Positions 17,625 through 26,774 of a stretch of 36,934 nucleotides of DNA are shown here, piece after piece (the first letter of the stretch is position 1; each line of letters opens with the position of its first letter). The DNA is taken from assembly GCA_032718475.1 (NCBI GenBank), contig JAUCBJ010006356.1:1-36934 (forward strand), written 5' to 3'. The notes beneath the pieces are model-generated. The model did not search any database. It worked only from the letters and a program-made list of their open reading frames with translations, and was not told where the DNA came from. The DNA is from Nemertoderma westbladi. Taxonomy: Eukaryota > Xenacoelomorpha > Nemertodermatida > Nemertodermatidae. A program made the position numbers and the translations under genes.

Positions 17625-18322
17625 TGGCCAGTGGGGCGAGGGCCTTCTGGGATAGACCTGGCAAGCGGGCTTTTGTGCATGAGGAGCCGGCGATGGATTT
17701 CGCGGGGAGCACTATCAGGTTGGGCGAGCAACCGGGGACGGCACCACGGGTAGTATTCGGGGAGACTATGCCCGAGAGGGGCGAGGAGATCGACGTAGAT
17801 AGGGACGCTAACATCCGGAAGTTCGCTTACCAGCGACTCCACAGACCGCGGAGATCGCTTGGGACGAAAGACGACGTGGGGTGGGAGACATTGGTGCTCG
17901 GCTGTGACTACTGTGGGAGACAGACCCATCAGGAAAGGAGCTGTTTGTACCGGTTCCAGAAAGGGACTAGTTGTCTCTACTGCCGCGAGTCGAGCCACAG
18001 GATGGGGGCGTGTCCACGGTTGCATAACCGATGTTCGAAGTGTAACTTTCAGGGACATTACGGACGCCAGTGCGACTGGATGGACGACAAAGAGAAGTTT
18101 AAGATCTTCGAGGAGTGGGCCGACGTCGGGGCGATGACTCGGCAACGTATGAAGGCCCAGGAGTTCCGGTGGGGCTTCTTTAACATCAATCAGGAGGCTC
18201 ACATGGAGATTATCAAACGGAGGCTTCCGTTTACCTACCAGGAAGTGGCGACGGCGGCATCGTATGCCAGAGTGATAAATACCCAGAGGTATTTAGATAG
18301 GTGGACGCCACAGAACAGATGA
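17564..18322 (+). CDS. Triple CCHC zinc-knuckle protein of the LTR element
   Basis: A 252-residue frame from ATG 17564. It has three consecutive CX2CX4HX4C knuckles: Cys114-117-His122-Cys127, Cys137-140-His145-Cys150 and Cys157-160-His165-Cys170. Such knuckles bind single-stranded nucleic acid. Residues 1-110 are unassigned, and residues 171-250 are helical and aromatic-rich. It ends at a TGA at 18320, after which the same frame stays open for a further 99 codons. It follows the exonuclease-like and coiled-coil segments in the same direction with overlap, so it is probably the C-terminal part of one polyprotein. The element also has a Gag-type knuckle at 13491-13532, so this is a second nucleic-acid-binding module. 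Confidence 0.7.
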   Translation: MPPIGRIGHSDTDWVGGRVVMASGARAFWDRPGKRAFVHEEPAMDFAGSTIRLGEQPGTAPRVVFGETMPERGEEIDVDRDANIRKFAYQRLHRPRRSLGTKDDVGWETLVLGCDYCGRQTHQERSCLYRFQKGTSCLYCRESSHRMGACPRLHNRCSKCNFQGHYGRQCDWMDDKEKFKIFEEWADVGAMTRQRMKAQEFRWGFFNINQEAHMEIIKRRLPFTYQEVATAASYARVINTQRYLDRWTPQNR

Positions 18323-18622
18323 GAGTTCAGGGATTTCTTGGCGGAACATGTGCCGCGGGCAATGAAGATGATCCTATGGGACGCCACCAGGGGGAGACAA
18401 CAGGGCCACTCGGAGGGGCCACCCGCGAAGCGATATCGGGAGCTAATAACACCAGCACCCAAGGAGTCGACGACTGGGATCAGTAAGGAGGTGGCGGCGA
18501 GAGTCCGAAGCCAGAAAGCAGACAAGATCAAAGGAGCGGCAGTGACCAAGAAACGACCAAGGGAGGAGGACGACAGAGGGAAAGACTTGAGGTGGTTCCC
18601 AAAGGCAGGTGGAACGAACTAA
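18323..18622 (+). pseudogene. Basic C-terminal tail after an in-frame TGA
   Basis: In frame with the zinc-knuckle ORF beyond its TGA, open to a TAA at 18620. No good ATG occurs at the start (first near-start is TTG 18338). The sequence is charged and includes KKRPREE, which resembles a nuclear-localisation signal. The continuity suggests the TGA is a recent nonsense mutation (CGA to TGA is a CpG transition), with readthrough as an alternative. Confidence 0.5.
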
Positions 18623-19268
18623 GACTTCGGTGTAACATGCCTGGAAGGCACCACGCGAGACGTGCGAACTCCTAAGTACGAATTCAAAGTAATTTAAATA
18701 ATTGAAAAGTGCAATTAGTAGGTACGTATGTAGTAATCATTATTAGTTTAGCAAAATATAATCGAAGTAAGTACTATAGTCATTCAACCTTTTCCAATTA
18801 GCTACTGCACTGGGGGACGACTGACTATGACGAACGGGACACTGGACGACATCACACTTCTTGAGTGCGACGGCACGGGAGGGGGGTGAAACTCGTCGGG
18901 AGTGAGTGGGAGAGATAGGGGTTGAGTTGTAGTGTGGAGAGAGTGCGGGTGCAATTCAAGTGTGGGGGTGGGGGAGGAATAAGAGGCTGACTGAGGGACA
19001 GGGAAGTCCGAAAGTTAGAGCGGAAGTGAGGAGAAGTAGAGGAGAGTCAGGGTGAGAACGGAGTAGAGTTAGTGGTGAAAGTGTTGGGGAAACAAAAGTC
19101 GTGTGAGAGGAGCGCACGATCGGCCCGACACGGGACGCCAGGTAAACAGGGTAGCGATATCATACCCATAGGGGGCGGTCTGGAAAGCCGACTCCGGAAA
19201 AAAAATAGTTCTACCCCACACTCGACACTAGGTCGAGATCCAGCGGAATTGTAGCGCACTAGAGGTGG
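18623..19268 (+). other. 3' untranslated region of the LTR element
   Basis: No coding frame is recognised. From 18890 the plus strand is strikingly purine-rich (GAGAGTG, GGGGGTGGGGGAGGAAT, GAAGTGAGGAGAAG), which continues to the polypurine tract. A short hairpin abuts that tract. Confidence 0.55.
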
Positions 19269-19297
19269 ATGCTATCTTCTTACCGGGAAGATAGCAT
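19269..19297. promoter_or_regulatory. Perfect hairpin directly before the polypurine tract
   Basis: An 11-bp stem ATGCTATCTTC / GAAGATAGCAT with the 7-nt loop TTACCGG. It ends at the base before the polypurine tract begins. It may influence plus-strand priming or RNA 3'-end structure; this is inference from position. Confidence 0.7.
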
Positions 19298-19307
19298 GGG
19301 GGGGGAG
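19298..19307 (+). promoter_or_regulatory. Polypurine tract (plus-strand primer)
   Basis: GGGGGGGGAG immediately precedes the TG of the 3' LTR, the required position and composition for the RNase H-resistant primer of plus-strand synthesis. Confidence 0.88.
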
Positions 19308-19884
19308 TGTTAGCGTATTCAATTCCGCTAGCCAGGCCCACAGAGAGCTGGGTTTTAAGCAATATTGGAACTACAAGGTTGATTACCAATCAACCTTGTA
19401 TCACCCCAATAAGCGGGGACAATAGGCCCCAAGGGAACACACACAGCGGGGGTCAGAGGTTATACCTCCGGGAGAGAGAGAGAGATGGCAGCGGGGGGGA
19501 AGCACACCCAGGGGATAGAAGGGTGACAAGTGAGTTATTAGCCAATGGGGGGAAGGCATCGGCTGAGTAGTGTAATGCGGCCAACCGTGCAATATATTAC
19601 CAGCTACCATGTCATTTAGTTCAGTTATCTCATTCAGTCAGTCGGTTCAGTTAGGGCAGAGCGGTGACTTATAATACCGTCCACTGCCGCCATCATTCAG
19701 TTCATTTATATCTCATTCATAATAACTGCGTTTGTGCTTATCCTATTTTATATTACCAGCTACCATCGTCAACAATATTAGAACTCGTAATCTGACATTA
19801 AATCGCTTTTCATTCACACGGCGGGGACGCGTAATTAAAGAACCAAAACCGGATAAACCGGGATCCTCCGTAGATCCCGTCACA
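19308..19884 (+). repeat. 3' LTR (577 bp)
   Basis: Starts TGTTAGCG and ends CCCGTCACA. It differs from the 5' LTR by six substitutions (for example GATAGC/GATGGC, TGCTGCC/TGCGGCC, CTTCTAA/CTTATAA) and a 5-bp insertion (TTAGA type) near 19768. The hairpin is conserved. The flanking CAGGA at 19885-19889 completes the target duplication. Confidence 0.93.
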
Positions 19885-19889
19885 CAGGA
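19885..19889. repeat. Target-site duplication, right copy (CAGGA)
   Basis: Matches the five bases preceding the 5' LTR at 8519-8523, showing that the element is a single complete insertion and not two LTRs joined by rearrangement. Confidence 0.9.
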
Positions 19890-20536
19890 TAAACATTGCA
19901 TTACTGATTATTAATAAATGATTCAAATTACCTAAATATTTACATGAAACAGTGATTACAGTATCATCTCGCATTTCCAATACCATACAGTATTCACAGG
20001 CCCATTAATTAAGTTGTACTTTAGAGTTCTATTCAGTTTGTTGTTTATTTAGTTTATATTCGAATTCAGACTTTTCGGGATTTCCGGGATCGGGACCGGG
20101 ATTATTCCTCTCGAGATCCCGTTTTACGGGATCGGTATTGCAATTTTGGATTAAATTCATCAAAGTTAATAGTATATGAGGCAGGTTTTCAGTAACACTC
20201 ACTTTATTTTACACTTCTGAAATATTTGTAAGATAAAGTTATATTAAAATTATCTTGTAATTGATTACTGGATGGTTTACTGAAATAAAAATTAGATATA
20301 ATCAAAACATTTCCGTTCTGCTGGAACTTTTTTTTAGATGTTCAACAAATTTATTTAACCATTTAAACTTCGGGATCCCGTTTCAAAAAAGTCGGAATCG
20401 GGATTCGATATTTCGCTGGGATCCCGGTTTTTCGGTTTTTTTTAAACATTAGTGCATTGATGAAGCCAGAAGTCTTCCGATTGTTTAAATATAAAATCTG
20501 ATTTAAATAAAAAAATCTGATTTAAATAAGAAAAAA
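19890..20536. other. Intergenic DNA, no gene seen
   Basis: AT-rich with several GGGATC/GATCCC words (20080-20130, 20370-20430) suggesting small nested inverted repeats. No recognisable coding sequence. From about 20495 it carries TCTGATTTAAATAA-type repeats that belong to the foldback element that follows. Confidence 0.45.
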
Positions 20537-21031
20537 GTGATTTAAATGGGTGACTACAAAACAAAGACCAAAGACCTAAATAATAAAGACCTGCATAATC
20601 TTTGAAACATGTGTTAACTTTCGTTTATTGTTTTGGTTCCCCCAACAAGCCTCTGTAACATGCTCCTTTACTAACCTGTTCCTTAAAGCAATGTAACCTA
20701 ACGCTCTTTGGCACCTGTACAAAACAAAGATATAAAGTCGCGTTACGTCCTAAAGGGGATTAGTTCCCATTGCCATATAGCGTTAGGTCCCATTGCCATT
20801 TACAGGAGCAGGTTAGTAAAGGAGCAGGTTACAGAAACGTGTTTGGGGAACCAAAACAATAAACGAAAGTTAACACATGTGTTTCATACAGGTCTTTGTT
20901 ATTTGGGTCTTTGCTTTTTAGTCACCCGATTTAAATGAAAAAAAATCTGATTTAAATCAAATAAATCTGATTTAAACAAAAAAAAATCTGATTTTTTTGA
21001 TTAAAAAAAATCATGATTTTTATCAACCCTG
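20537..21031. mobile_element. Foldback/MITE-like element with about 150-bp inverted arms
   Basis: The left arm (about 20537-20692) and right arm (about 20805-20945) are reverse complements at roughly 85 percent: GGGTGACTA, CAAAGACC, AAAGACCTG, ACATGTGTTAACTTTCG, TTTATTGTTTTGGTTCCCC, TGCTCCTTTACTAACCTG. The spacer is about 110 bp. On the right, ATTTAAATC repeats lead to the terminus AATCATGATTTTTATCAACCCTG (ending 21031), the same terminus as the small element at 8406-8509. Pieces of the arm occur singly at 2126-2180 and 25263-25318. A non-autonomous DNA transposon, possibly hAT-derived, is the best guess. Confidence 0.6.
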
Positions 21032-22150
21032 CACCCATGACATTTGCTAGATCATCCGCTTCTTCAAGGCCAGTGTCCTTTAAGATGCGTCTCAAGAAAG
21101 TCATGAGCTGTCCACCATGCTTATTCAGTCCATGAGGCTGCCAAAGTATAAGTTTATGCACTGGCTGGTCCTCACGGGAAAGCAATGTCCTGCAAAGCGG
21201 AGGCGATTTTGTTCTAGTGTCAAGCTTGGGGGAACCAATGAGACACCTCCAATGTTATATAGTGTCTGGTTGGAGATGTGTGCATTGTACTTGACACAAT
21301 GTACCCGGCGTAGCATTCTTGTGAATGTGCCATCCAGAGATTTGGTGTCCTCAGCAGTTAGAGCCCAACATGGACTCTCATAGAGAGGTACTGGAACTAC
21401 TGCTGCTCTAAATAATCGGACCTTAAGTTTCCGATTAATTCTCGGTGACTTCCAAATCCTGCAAAGCATATTCAAGGCTGCCCAATGCTTTCCCTTACGT
21501 ATTCGAAGGTCCTCATCTGACTTCCGGATCCATGATCCCAGGTAACAGAAGTCGTCCACATGCTCAAGCATACCATCCTTTGAGCTTATGCTCATCCGAT
21601 CAGAGACTTGCTGAGGACTTTCAAAGTTAACTGTCAAAATGTTGGTCTTTCTGGAGTTAATAAAAAGACCAACACTAGAAGCAGCATGTTCTAATGAGCT
21701 GAGGAGCCGTTGGGCTCCCTCTAGTGATTCTGAGAGTACTCCTAAGTCATCAGCAAAGTCTAGATCAGTTAGGTACTTGGCAGGATTTCCTCGACTTCTG
21801 GAGCCAGTAGGTGGAGTTATCATCACCCCATCATCATTATGATGATCTAAGGACGTGCGTAGGACATAGTCAACCACAATTATGAACAAGAATGGTGCTT
21901 CCAATGGTTCTCTGTCACCGTCAACAGTAGAGACAAATGTTGTCGAACCATCGTATACTGATCTGATTGCTGCAATAATTTCATCAGGAATCCCATATAA
22001 TGAAAGTATGCTGAACATACGTGAGAGAGAGACTGTATCAAAGGCCTTGAAAAAGTCAACAAAGATAACAGCCAGATGACTATCTTTTCTTTTTTGATAA
22101 CTCTTCAATTATCCTTCGGGTATCCTATGGGCTCCGAATTGGCCGAATGC
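21032..22150 (-). pseudogene. Non-LTR retrotransposon reverse transcriptase fragment A
   Basis: The minus-strand frame (up to 22108, ending 21125) carries reverse transcriptase palm and thumb sequence: motif A VIFVDFFKAFDTVS, motif C DFADDLGVLS, then RLFRAAVVPVPLYE, the W-A-L-T-A-E-D block, TRMLRRV and RLRFAGHC. Compared with fragment B, about 36 bp covering motif B (the LQGDTLAP region) are deleted, and a frameshift near 21185 moves the tail into another frame (REDQPVHKLILWQPHG). Upstream of 22080 the frame breaks. This is a 5'-truncated dead copy. The C-terminal pattern is typical of RTE-like or related LINEs; the clade is not certain. Confidence 0.85.
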
Positions 22151-22238
22151 CAAAATAAGGATCACGAGACGAATTACAGAAATGCTGAAATGTTTGATCT
22201 TGTTTAAACACTTAGTTAGTAGGCCTACAACATGAATA

Positions 22239-22505
22239 GACCATGCAGTTAGGTGTATAATAATACTGTTCGGGTTTGTAATTAGCACAACATTAATTTG
22301 ACCATGCAGTTAGGTGTATAATAATACTGTTCGGGTTTGCAGTTAGCACAACATTAATTAGACCTTGCAGTTAGGTGTATAATAATACTGTTTGGGTTTG
22401 CAGTTAGCACAACATTAATTAGACCTTGCAGTTAGGTGTACAGTAATACTGTTCAGGTTTGCAGTTAGCACAACATTAATAGACAATGCAGTTAGGGCTA
22501 TGGTA
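22239..22505. repeat. 61-bp tandem repeat, about 4.4 copies
   Basis: The unit starts GACCATGCAGTTAGGTGTAT and includes TAATACTGTTCGGGTTTG and TTAGCACAACATTAAT. Copies start at 22239, 22300, 22361 and 22422, and a degenerate partial copy starts near 22482. Identity between units is above 90 percent. Confidence 0.9.
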
Positions 22506-22611
22506 TATGTGTAGTCTTTACCACCCTTGTACTCTAGCGACCTTCCAGAGAATTTGTTAGTTAGGTGTATAGTTGATTTGCATTAACACTTTGGACGAAA
22601 AAGAGCGTTAG

Positions 22612-23650
<1,039 letters not shown>

Positions 23651-23651
23651 T

Positions 23652-23950
23652 TTATTGATTAGTGAATGGCGATTCGGTTTCATTAGTTATTTTTTCGAGG
23701 TAATACTTCGTAACTTCATGTTTAAAAACAATTATTGAACTGGAATTTGTTATGGTGGTGGGGAGATTATTCCACAGCTTGGGGCCGAAGAAACTGAATG
23801 AGCTCTGGCCGTAAACCGTGTGTCTATGTGGAACGGATGCCGGTTCGCATGTTGATCGAAGGGAGTAGTTGGCTTCCCGGAAGTCGATGAGGTCCGCTAG
23901 GTACTGGGGTGCTTGGCTGTGTTTGATTTTGTACACCCACGCGAGAATTA
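23652..23950 (-). pseudogene. LINE ORF2 C-terminal fragment
   Basis: The minus-strand frame includes VYKIKHSQAPQYLADLI, then YSLRSTCEP, VPHRHTVYGQSSFSFFGPKLWNNLP and a helical end. This is the widespread C-terminal pattern of CR1/Jockey-like LINE polymerases (YK-x-x-x-x-x-AP-x-YL-x-[DE]-L ... R-S ... R-x-x-x-x-G-x-x-[AS]-F ... P-x-LWN-x-LP). The frame continues upstream to 24077 but with unrelated sequence. It is 5'-truncated and belongs to a different LINE family from fragments A-D. Confidence 0.75.
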
Positions 23951-24061
23951 CGGCAATTACGGAAAAAAGTGTATTTTGCGAAATTGCACATCTCCTATCA
24001 TCGCGAATCTTCATATTAAAATCTTCACACCTCGCTTTATAGATATCATTAAAAAGCTGGC

Positions 24062-24432
24062 GTTCCAAAGATTCCAAATATGTAACAATGTTTGAATTTC
24101 ATTGAGAAACAGCTGAGATATAGGCGTTCAAAAATTGCAAGAATTATTGTTCGCAGCAGGCCATTTATTCTATTTAATAAATACACAATATTCTGGAACA
24201 AATTGTTTATATATGATTAGCTACGCAATATAGATATTGTTTAGGCATACTGTACCACAGCACTGTTGCCAACCAACTCATAAAATAAATAACACGTTCT
24301 AGAATTGTGTGTATTTATTAAATAGAATAAATGGCCTACAGCGAACAATAATTTTTGCAATCTTTGAACGCCTATTTCTCAGCTGTTTCTCAACGAAATT
24401 CAGATATTGTTACATATTTGGAATCCTTGGAC
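24062..24432. repeat. Inverted repeat, about 140-bp arms with a 90-bp spacer
   Basis: The left arm (24062-24202) and right arm (24292-24432) are reverse complements at roughly 88-90 percent: ATTCCAAATATGTAACAAT, GAGAAACAGCTGAGA, TAGGCGTTCAAA, ATTATTGTTCGC, GGCCATTTATTCTATTTAATAAATACACA. A further diverged single arm lies near 27010-27090 (TACAAATATGTAACACAATCTGAATTTCG). No coding sequence. Probably a foldback or MITE family. Confidence 0.75.
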
Positions 24433-24654
24433 CGCAAGCTTTCTATTGATGTGAAAAAATTACGACTACATAATGTGGAGAATGGCAATGATACGGATGG
24501 TGCGATTTCGCAAAAGACACATTTTTAAAACGGTTATAAAAAAATTTAAAGGCGAAATCTAAATTTCCGGCTTCTTCGTAACAACCACGATGAGTTGAAC
24601 TAGTTGTGTTTCAAATTTCAAGCAATATGATTAAAGATTTGTATAAAAATTTGT

Positions 24655-24698
24655 GGGGGGGGGGGGGGGGGGGGGGCCGTGTCATCCGAAAATGACAC
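24655..24698. repeat. 22-G run followed by a 7-bp hairpin
   Basis: A run of 22 G is followed two bases later by GTGTCAT-CCGAAA-ATGACAC, a perfect 7-bp stem with a 6-nt loop. A run of this length is prone to slippage in replication and sequencing. Confidence 0.65.
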
Positions 24699-24699
24699 T

Positions 24700-25715
24700 A
24701 TATTACTGGTCATGGTGTATATTTACATGGTATTAACTTCCATACAGTAATTGCCCCGCGTGAGGGACAAATATAAACTAAAATATTAAAATCTACACGC
24801 TGAAAATATATCTGCAGAAGTCGAAAAGGATTAACTTTGGAATGAATAGAAACCACAATAATTCTAATCCGTTGAAATCACTCATTATGTCCTCTGATTT
24901 TGACTTTTTATGTCCGCCGGAAAATTACGATTAGGTACCAGTTTCCTTGCGACAAGGTATCTCTACTGCTGTTCTCTTAGAAGGCTATCAGTCTGTCAGT
25001 ATACCGGTCCGGTGTATCAGGAAAATTTGCCCCATGTTTAATCTGTCCCCACGGGTATAATAAATCTCCTAGGGTATTTCGCTCCGCCGGGCATAATCCC
25101 CTCAGGATAATTTGCCTCCCCATTTTGCAGCACACCTAGCCTGCATCGGTATTAGTACGTTTGAACGACACTAGCCAAACAAGCCTGAAGTCTGGAGAGA
25201 TGGGGGGGGGGGGGGACTGGACGCAAAACCCGCTTTGGCGAATTAATATCCCGCCTCAATTTAGGGAAAGGAGCAGGTTACAGTGGCACGTTATTTTAAC
25301 CAAAACAATAAACTAAACACAATAGATCAGGTTACAGTTTTATTTTTGAGAGTTATCATCTGTTATTTGCGTCCAATTTCCCCTGGAGAGGGATGCATTT
25401 TTATTGCGTCCAGTTTCCCCTCCCATCTGGAAGTCAGATAAATTAATGGTACCAGTACCGGTATAGAGACGTTCCAGAACGATCAGTTTGTTTATGCTTA
25501 CTAGCACGGAGCATCGCCAAACAAGCCGCATGATTCCCCTGCCCTGTCCTTTACCAGCGCAATTTTAGATTGTGCAGTACAAAGTACAACCCAGAAAAGG
25601 ACAAAGACGTGTAGGGTTGGTTGCCCAATTGGTTGTAGAGTACGGGGGAGAAGCAAACTCAATAGCGCGCTCCTCAATCTCGATCAGTTTACCAATCTCA
25701 ATAAAATTCAATTTA
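24700..25715. other. Intergenic DNA, no gene seen
   Basis: Contains short related phrases (AATTTGCC, AATCTGTCCCC, AAATCTCC around 25020-25120), a G run at 25202-25215 and a solo copy of the GGAGCAGGTTACAGT dispersed repeat at 25263-25318. No protein family is recognised. Confidence 0.45.
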
Positions 25716-25719
25716 TCCA

Positions 25720-25935
25720 TGACGGTGACAGTAACAGTCGTAGGACCAATACTAGTGTTGAGAACTGTAACTGTACTGTAATTATACTGTAACTGCAACT
25801 GTAACTGAATGATTTTGATGATTTTTTTGATACTGTAACTATAACTGTAACTGTAATTGCGAATTTTGAATACTGACTGTAACTGAAACTGTTTTACGAA
25901 TTTTGAATACTGTAACTGAAACTGAAATTAACAAA
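25720..25935. repeat. Degenerate hexanucleotide repeat (ACTGTA)n
   Basis: Interrupted runs of CTGTAACTGTAACTG and CTGTAACTGAAACTG on the plus strand, with a doubled GCGAATTTTGAATACTG-type phrase inside. A decaying microsatellite. Confidence 0.7.
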
Positions 25936-26682
25936 ATCCGATTCAGTTCTCAATCACACAATTAACATGAATGAGCATTTAAAACAGTATTGTAATAAAG
26001 TATATAGTATAGTTTAATAAATGAATAACAGTGGTTACCATAGGTATCATTTTTAAAACATTGTTATAAAAAACAATCTCATTTTTTCCACTTCTAAACA
26101 AAACCGTAATATTACACAATAAAAAAAAGACCCATTGCCCACTTAGCTCAAATGTGATTTATTTGGCGAGTCAAGTAGTGAACGAAGATCTACAGTAGCA
26201 TATACACAGTCGGAGTCTCAAAGTGCATATGTTCTTTGAGATTTTCTCAAAGAACTAAAAGTGTCTCAAAGTTCTAAAAGTGGTCCAAGAAAATGACAAA
26301 ATGTCCTCAAAGATTTCAAAGTAGTACTGTCAGTCATTTCATATACATTTACAACTGTTTAGGCTACATATCAGAGTACCGGCATCAGTATCTATTCTAC
26401 AGTAGCTGAGTAGTATAATGCTATATAATTCTTTCTAAGGCATAGGCTTTATACCTACATACAATACAGCAATACTGCAAAATACTGCTCTACCGGTACT
26501 GATAGCCTAAGAGAACAGCAGTAGTAGAGAAACCGGTAGCATGCAACCTAACCGTAAATTTCCGGCGGACATAAAAAATAAAAAAAAGGACATGAGTGTA
26601 TTGATTGTCATAGAAATAATGCCATGCCATATCTTACCAAAGTTTGGGCCAGTGACGAATTTTAACCGTCACTGTTCCAATG

Positions 26683-26754
26683 GCGTCGTTGGTGTAGTGG
26701 TTAGCATTGTTGCTTCCCAAGCAATAGACCCGGGTTCGACTCCCGGACGACGCA
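26683..26754 (+). tRNA. tRNA-Gly (anticodon CCC)
   Basis: The 72-nt gene folds into a standard cloverleaf. The acceptor stem is GCGTCGT/ACGACGC with discriminator A. The D arm contains AGTGGTTA. The anticodon stem GTTGC/GCAAT has loop TTCCCAA, giving anticodon CCC. The T arm is CCGGG-TTCGACT-CCCGG. Internal pol III promoters are present: box A TGGTGTAGTGG (26690-26700) and box B GGTTCGACTCC (26733-26743). A T7 terminator follows at 26766-26772. No intron or CCA is encoded, as expected for a eukaryotic nuclear gene. All stems are intact, so it is probably functional. Confidence 0.95.
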
Positions 26755-26765
26755 AGAGAGTTTAG

Positions 26766-26772
26766 TTTTTTT
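26766..26772 (+). terminator. Pol III terminator of the tRNA gene
   Basis: Seven T on the plus strand, 12 bp after the tRNA 3' end; T4 or longer is enough to stop pol III. Confidence 0.85.
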
Positions 26773-26774
26773 AT

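Larger units (their letters stand above)
8524..19884 (+). mobile_element. Complete BEL/Pao-type LTR retrotransposon lacking recognisable pol
   Basis: The 11,361-bp element has two nearly identical LTRs (572 and 577 bp) beginning TG and ending CA, a 5-bp target duplication CAGGA and a polypurine tract touching the 3' LTR. Inside, in order, are a coiled-coil Gag N-terminal frame, a repetitive linker, a DUF1759-like Gag domain, a CCHC knuckle plus aspartic protease, a tandem-repeat spacer, an exonuclease-like frame, a coiled coil and a triple zinc-knuckle frame. No RT, RNase H or integrase motif was found in any frame. The plus strand is purine-rich and T-poor through most of the coding parts, unlike the AT-rich flanks. 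Several frameshifts and in-frame TGA codons interrupt both coding blocks. It is probably non-autonomous and was mobilised by a related element. Confidence 0.9.

Noticed and set aside
17261-18202. 313-codon minus-strand frame
   Set aside because: It is the antisense of the zinc-knuckle ORF, whose plus-strand frame has conserved CCHC spacing. The antisense protein is Pro/Ser-rich with no family features.
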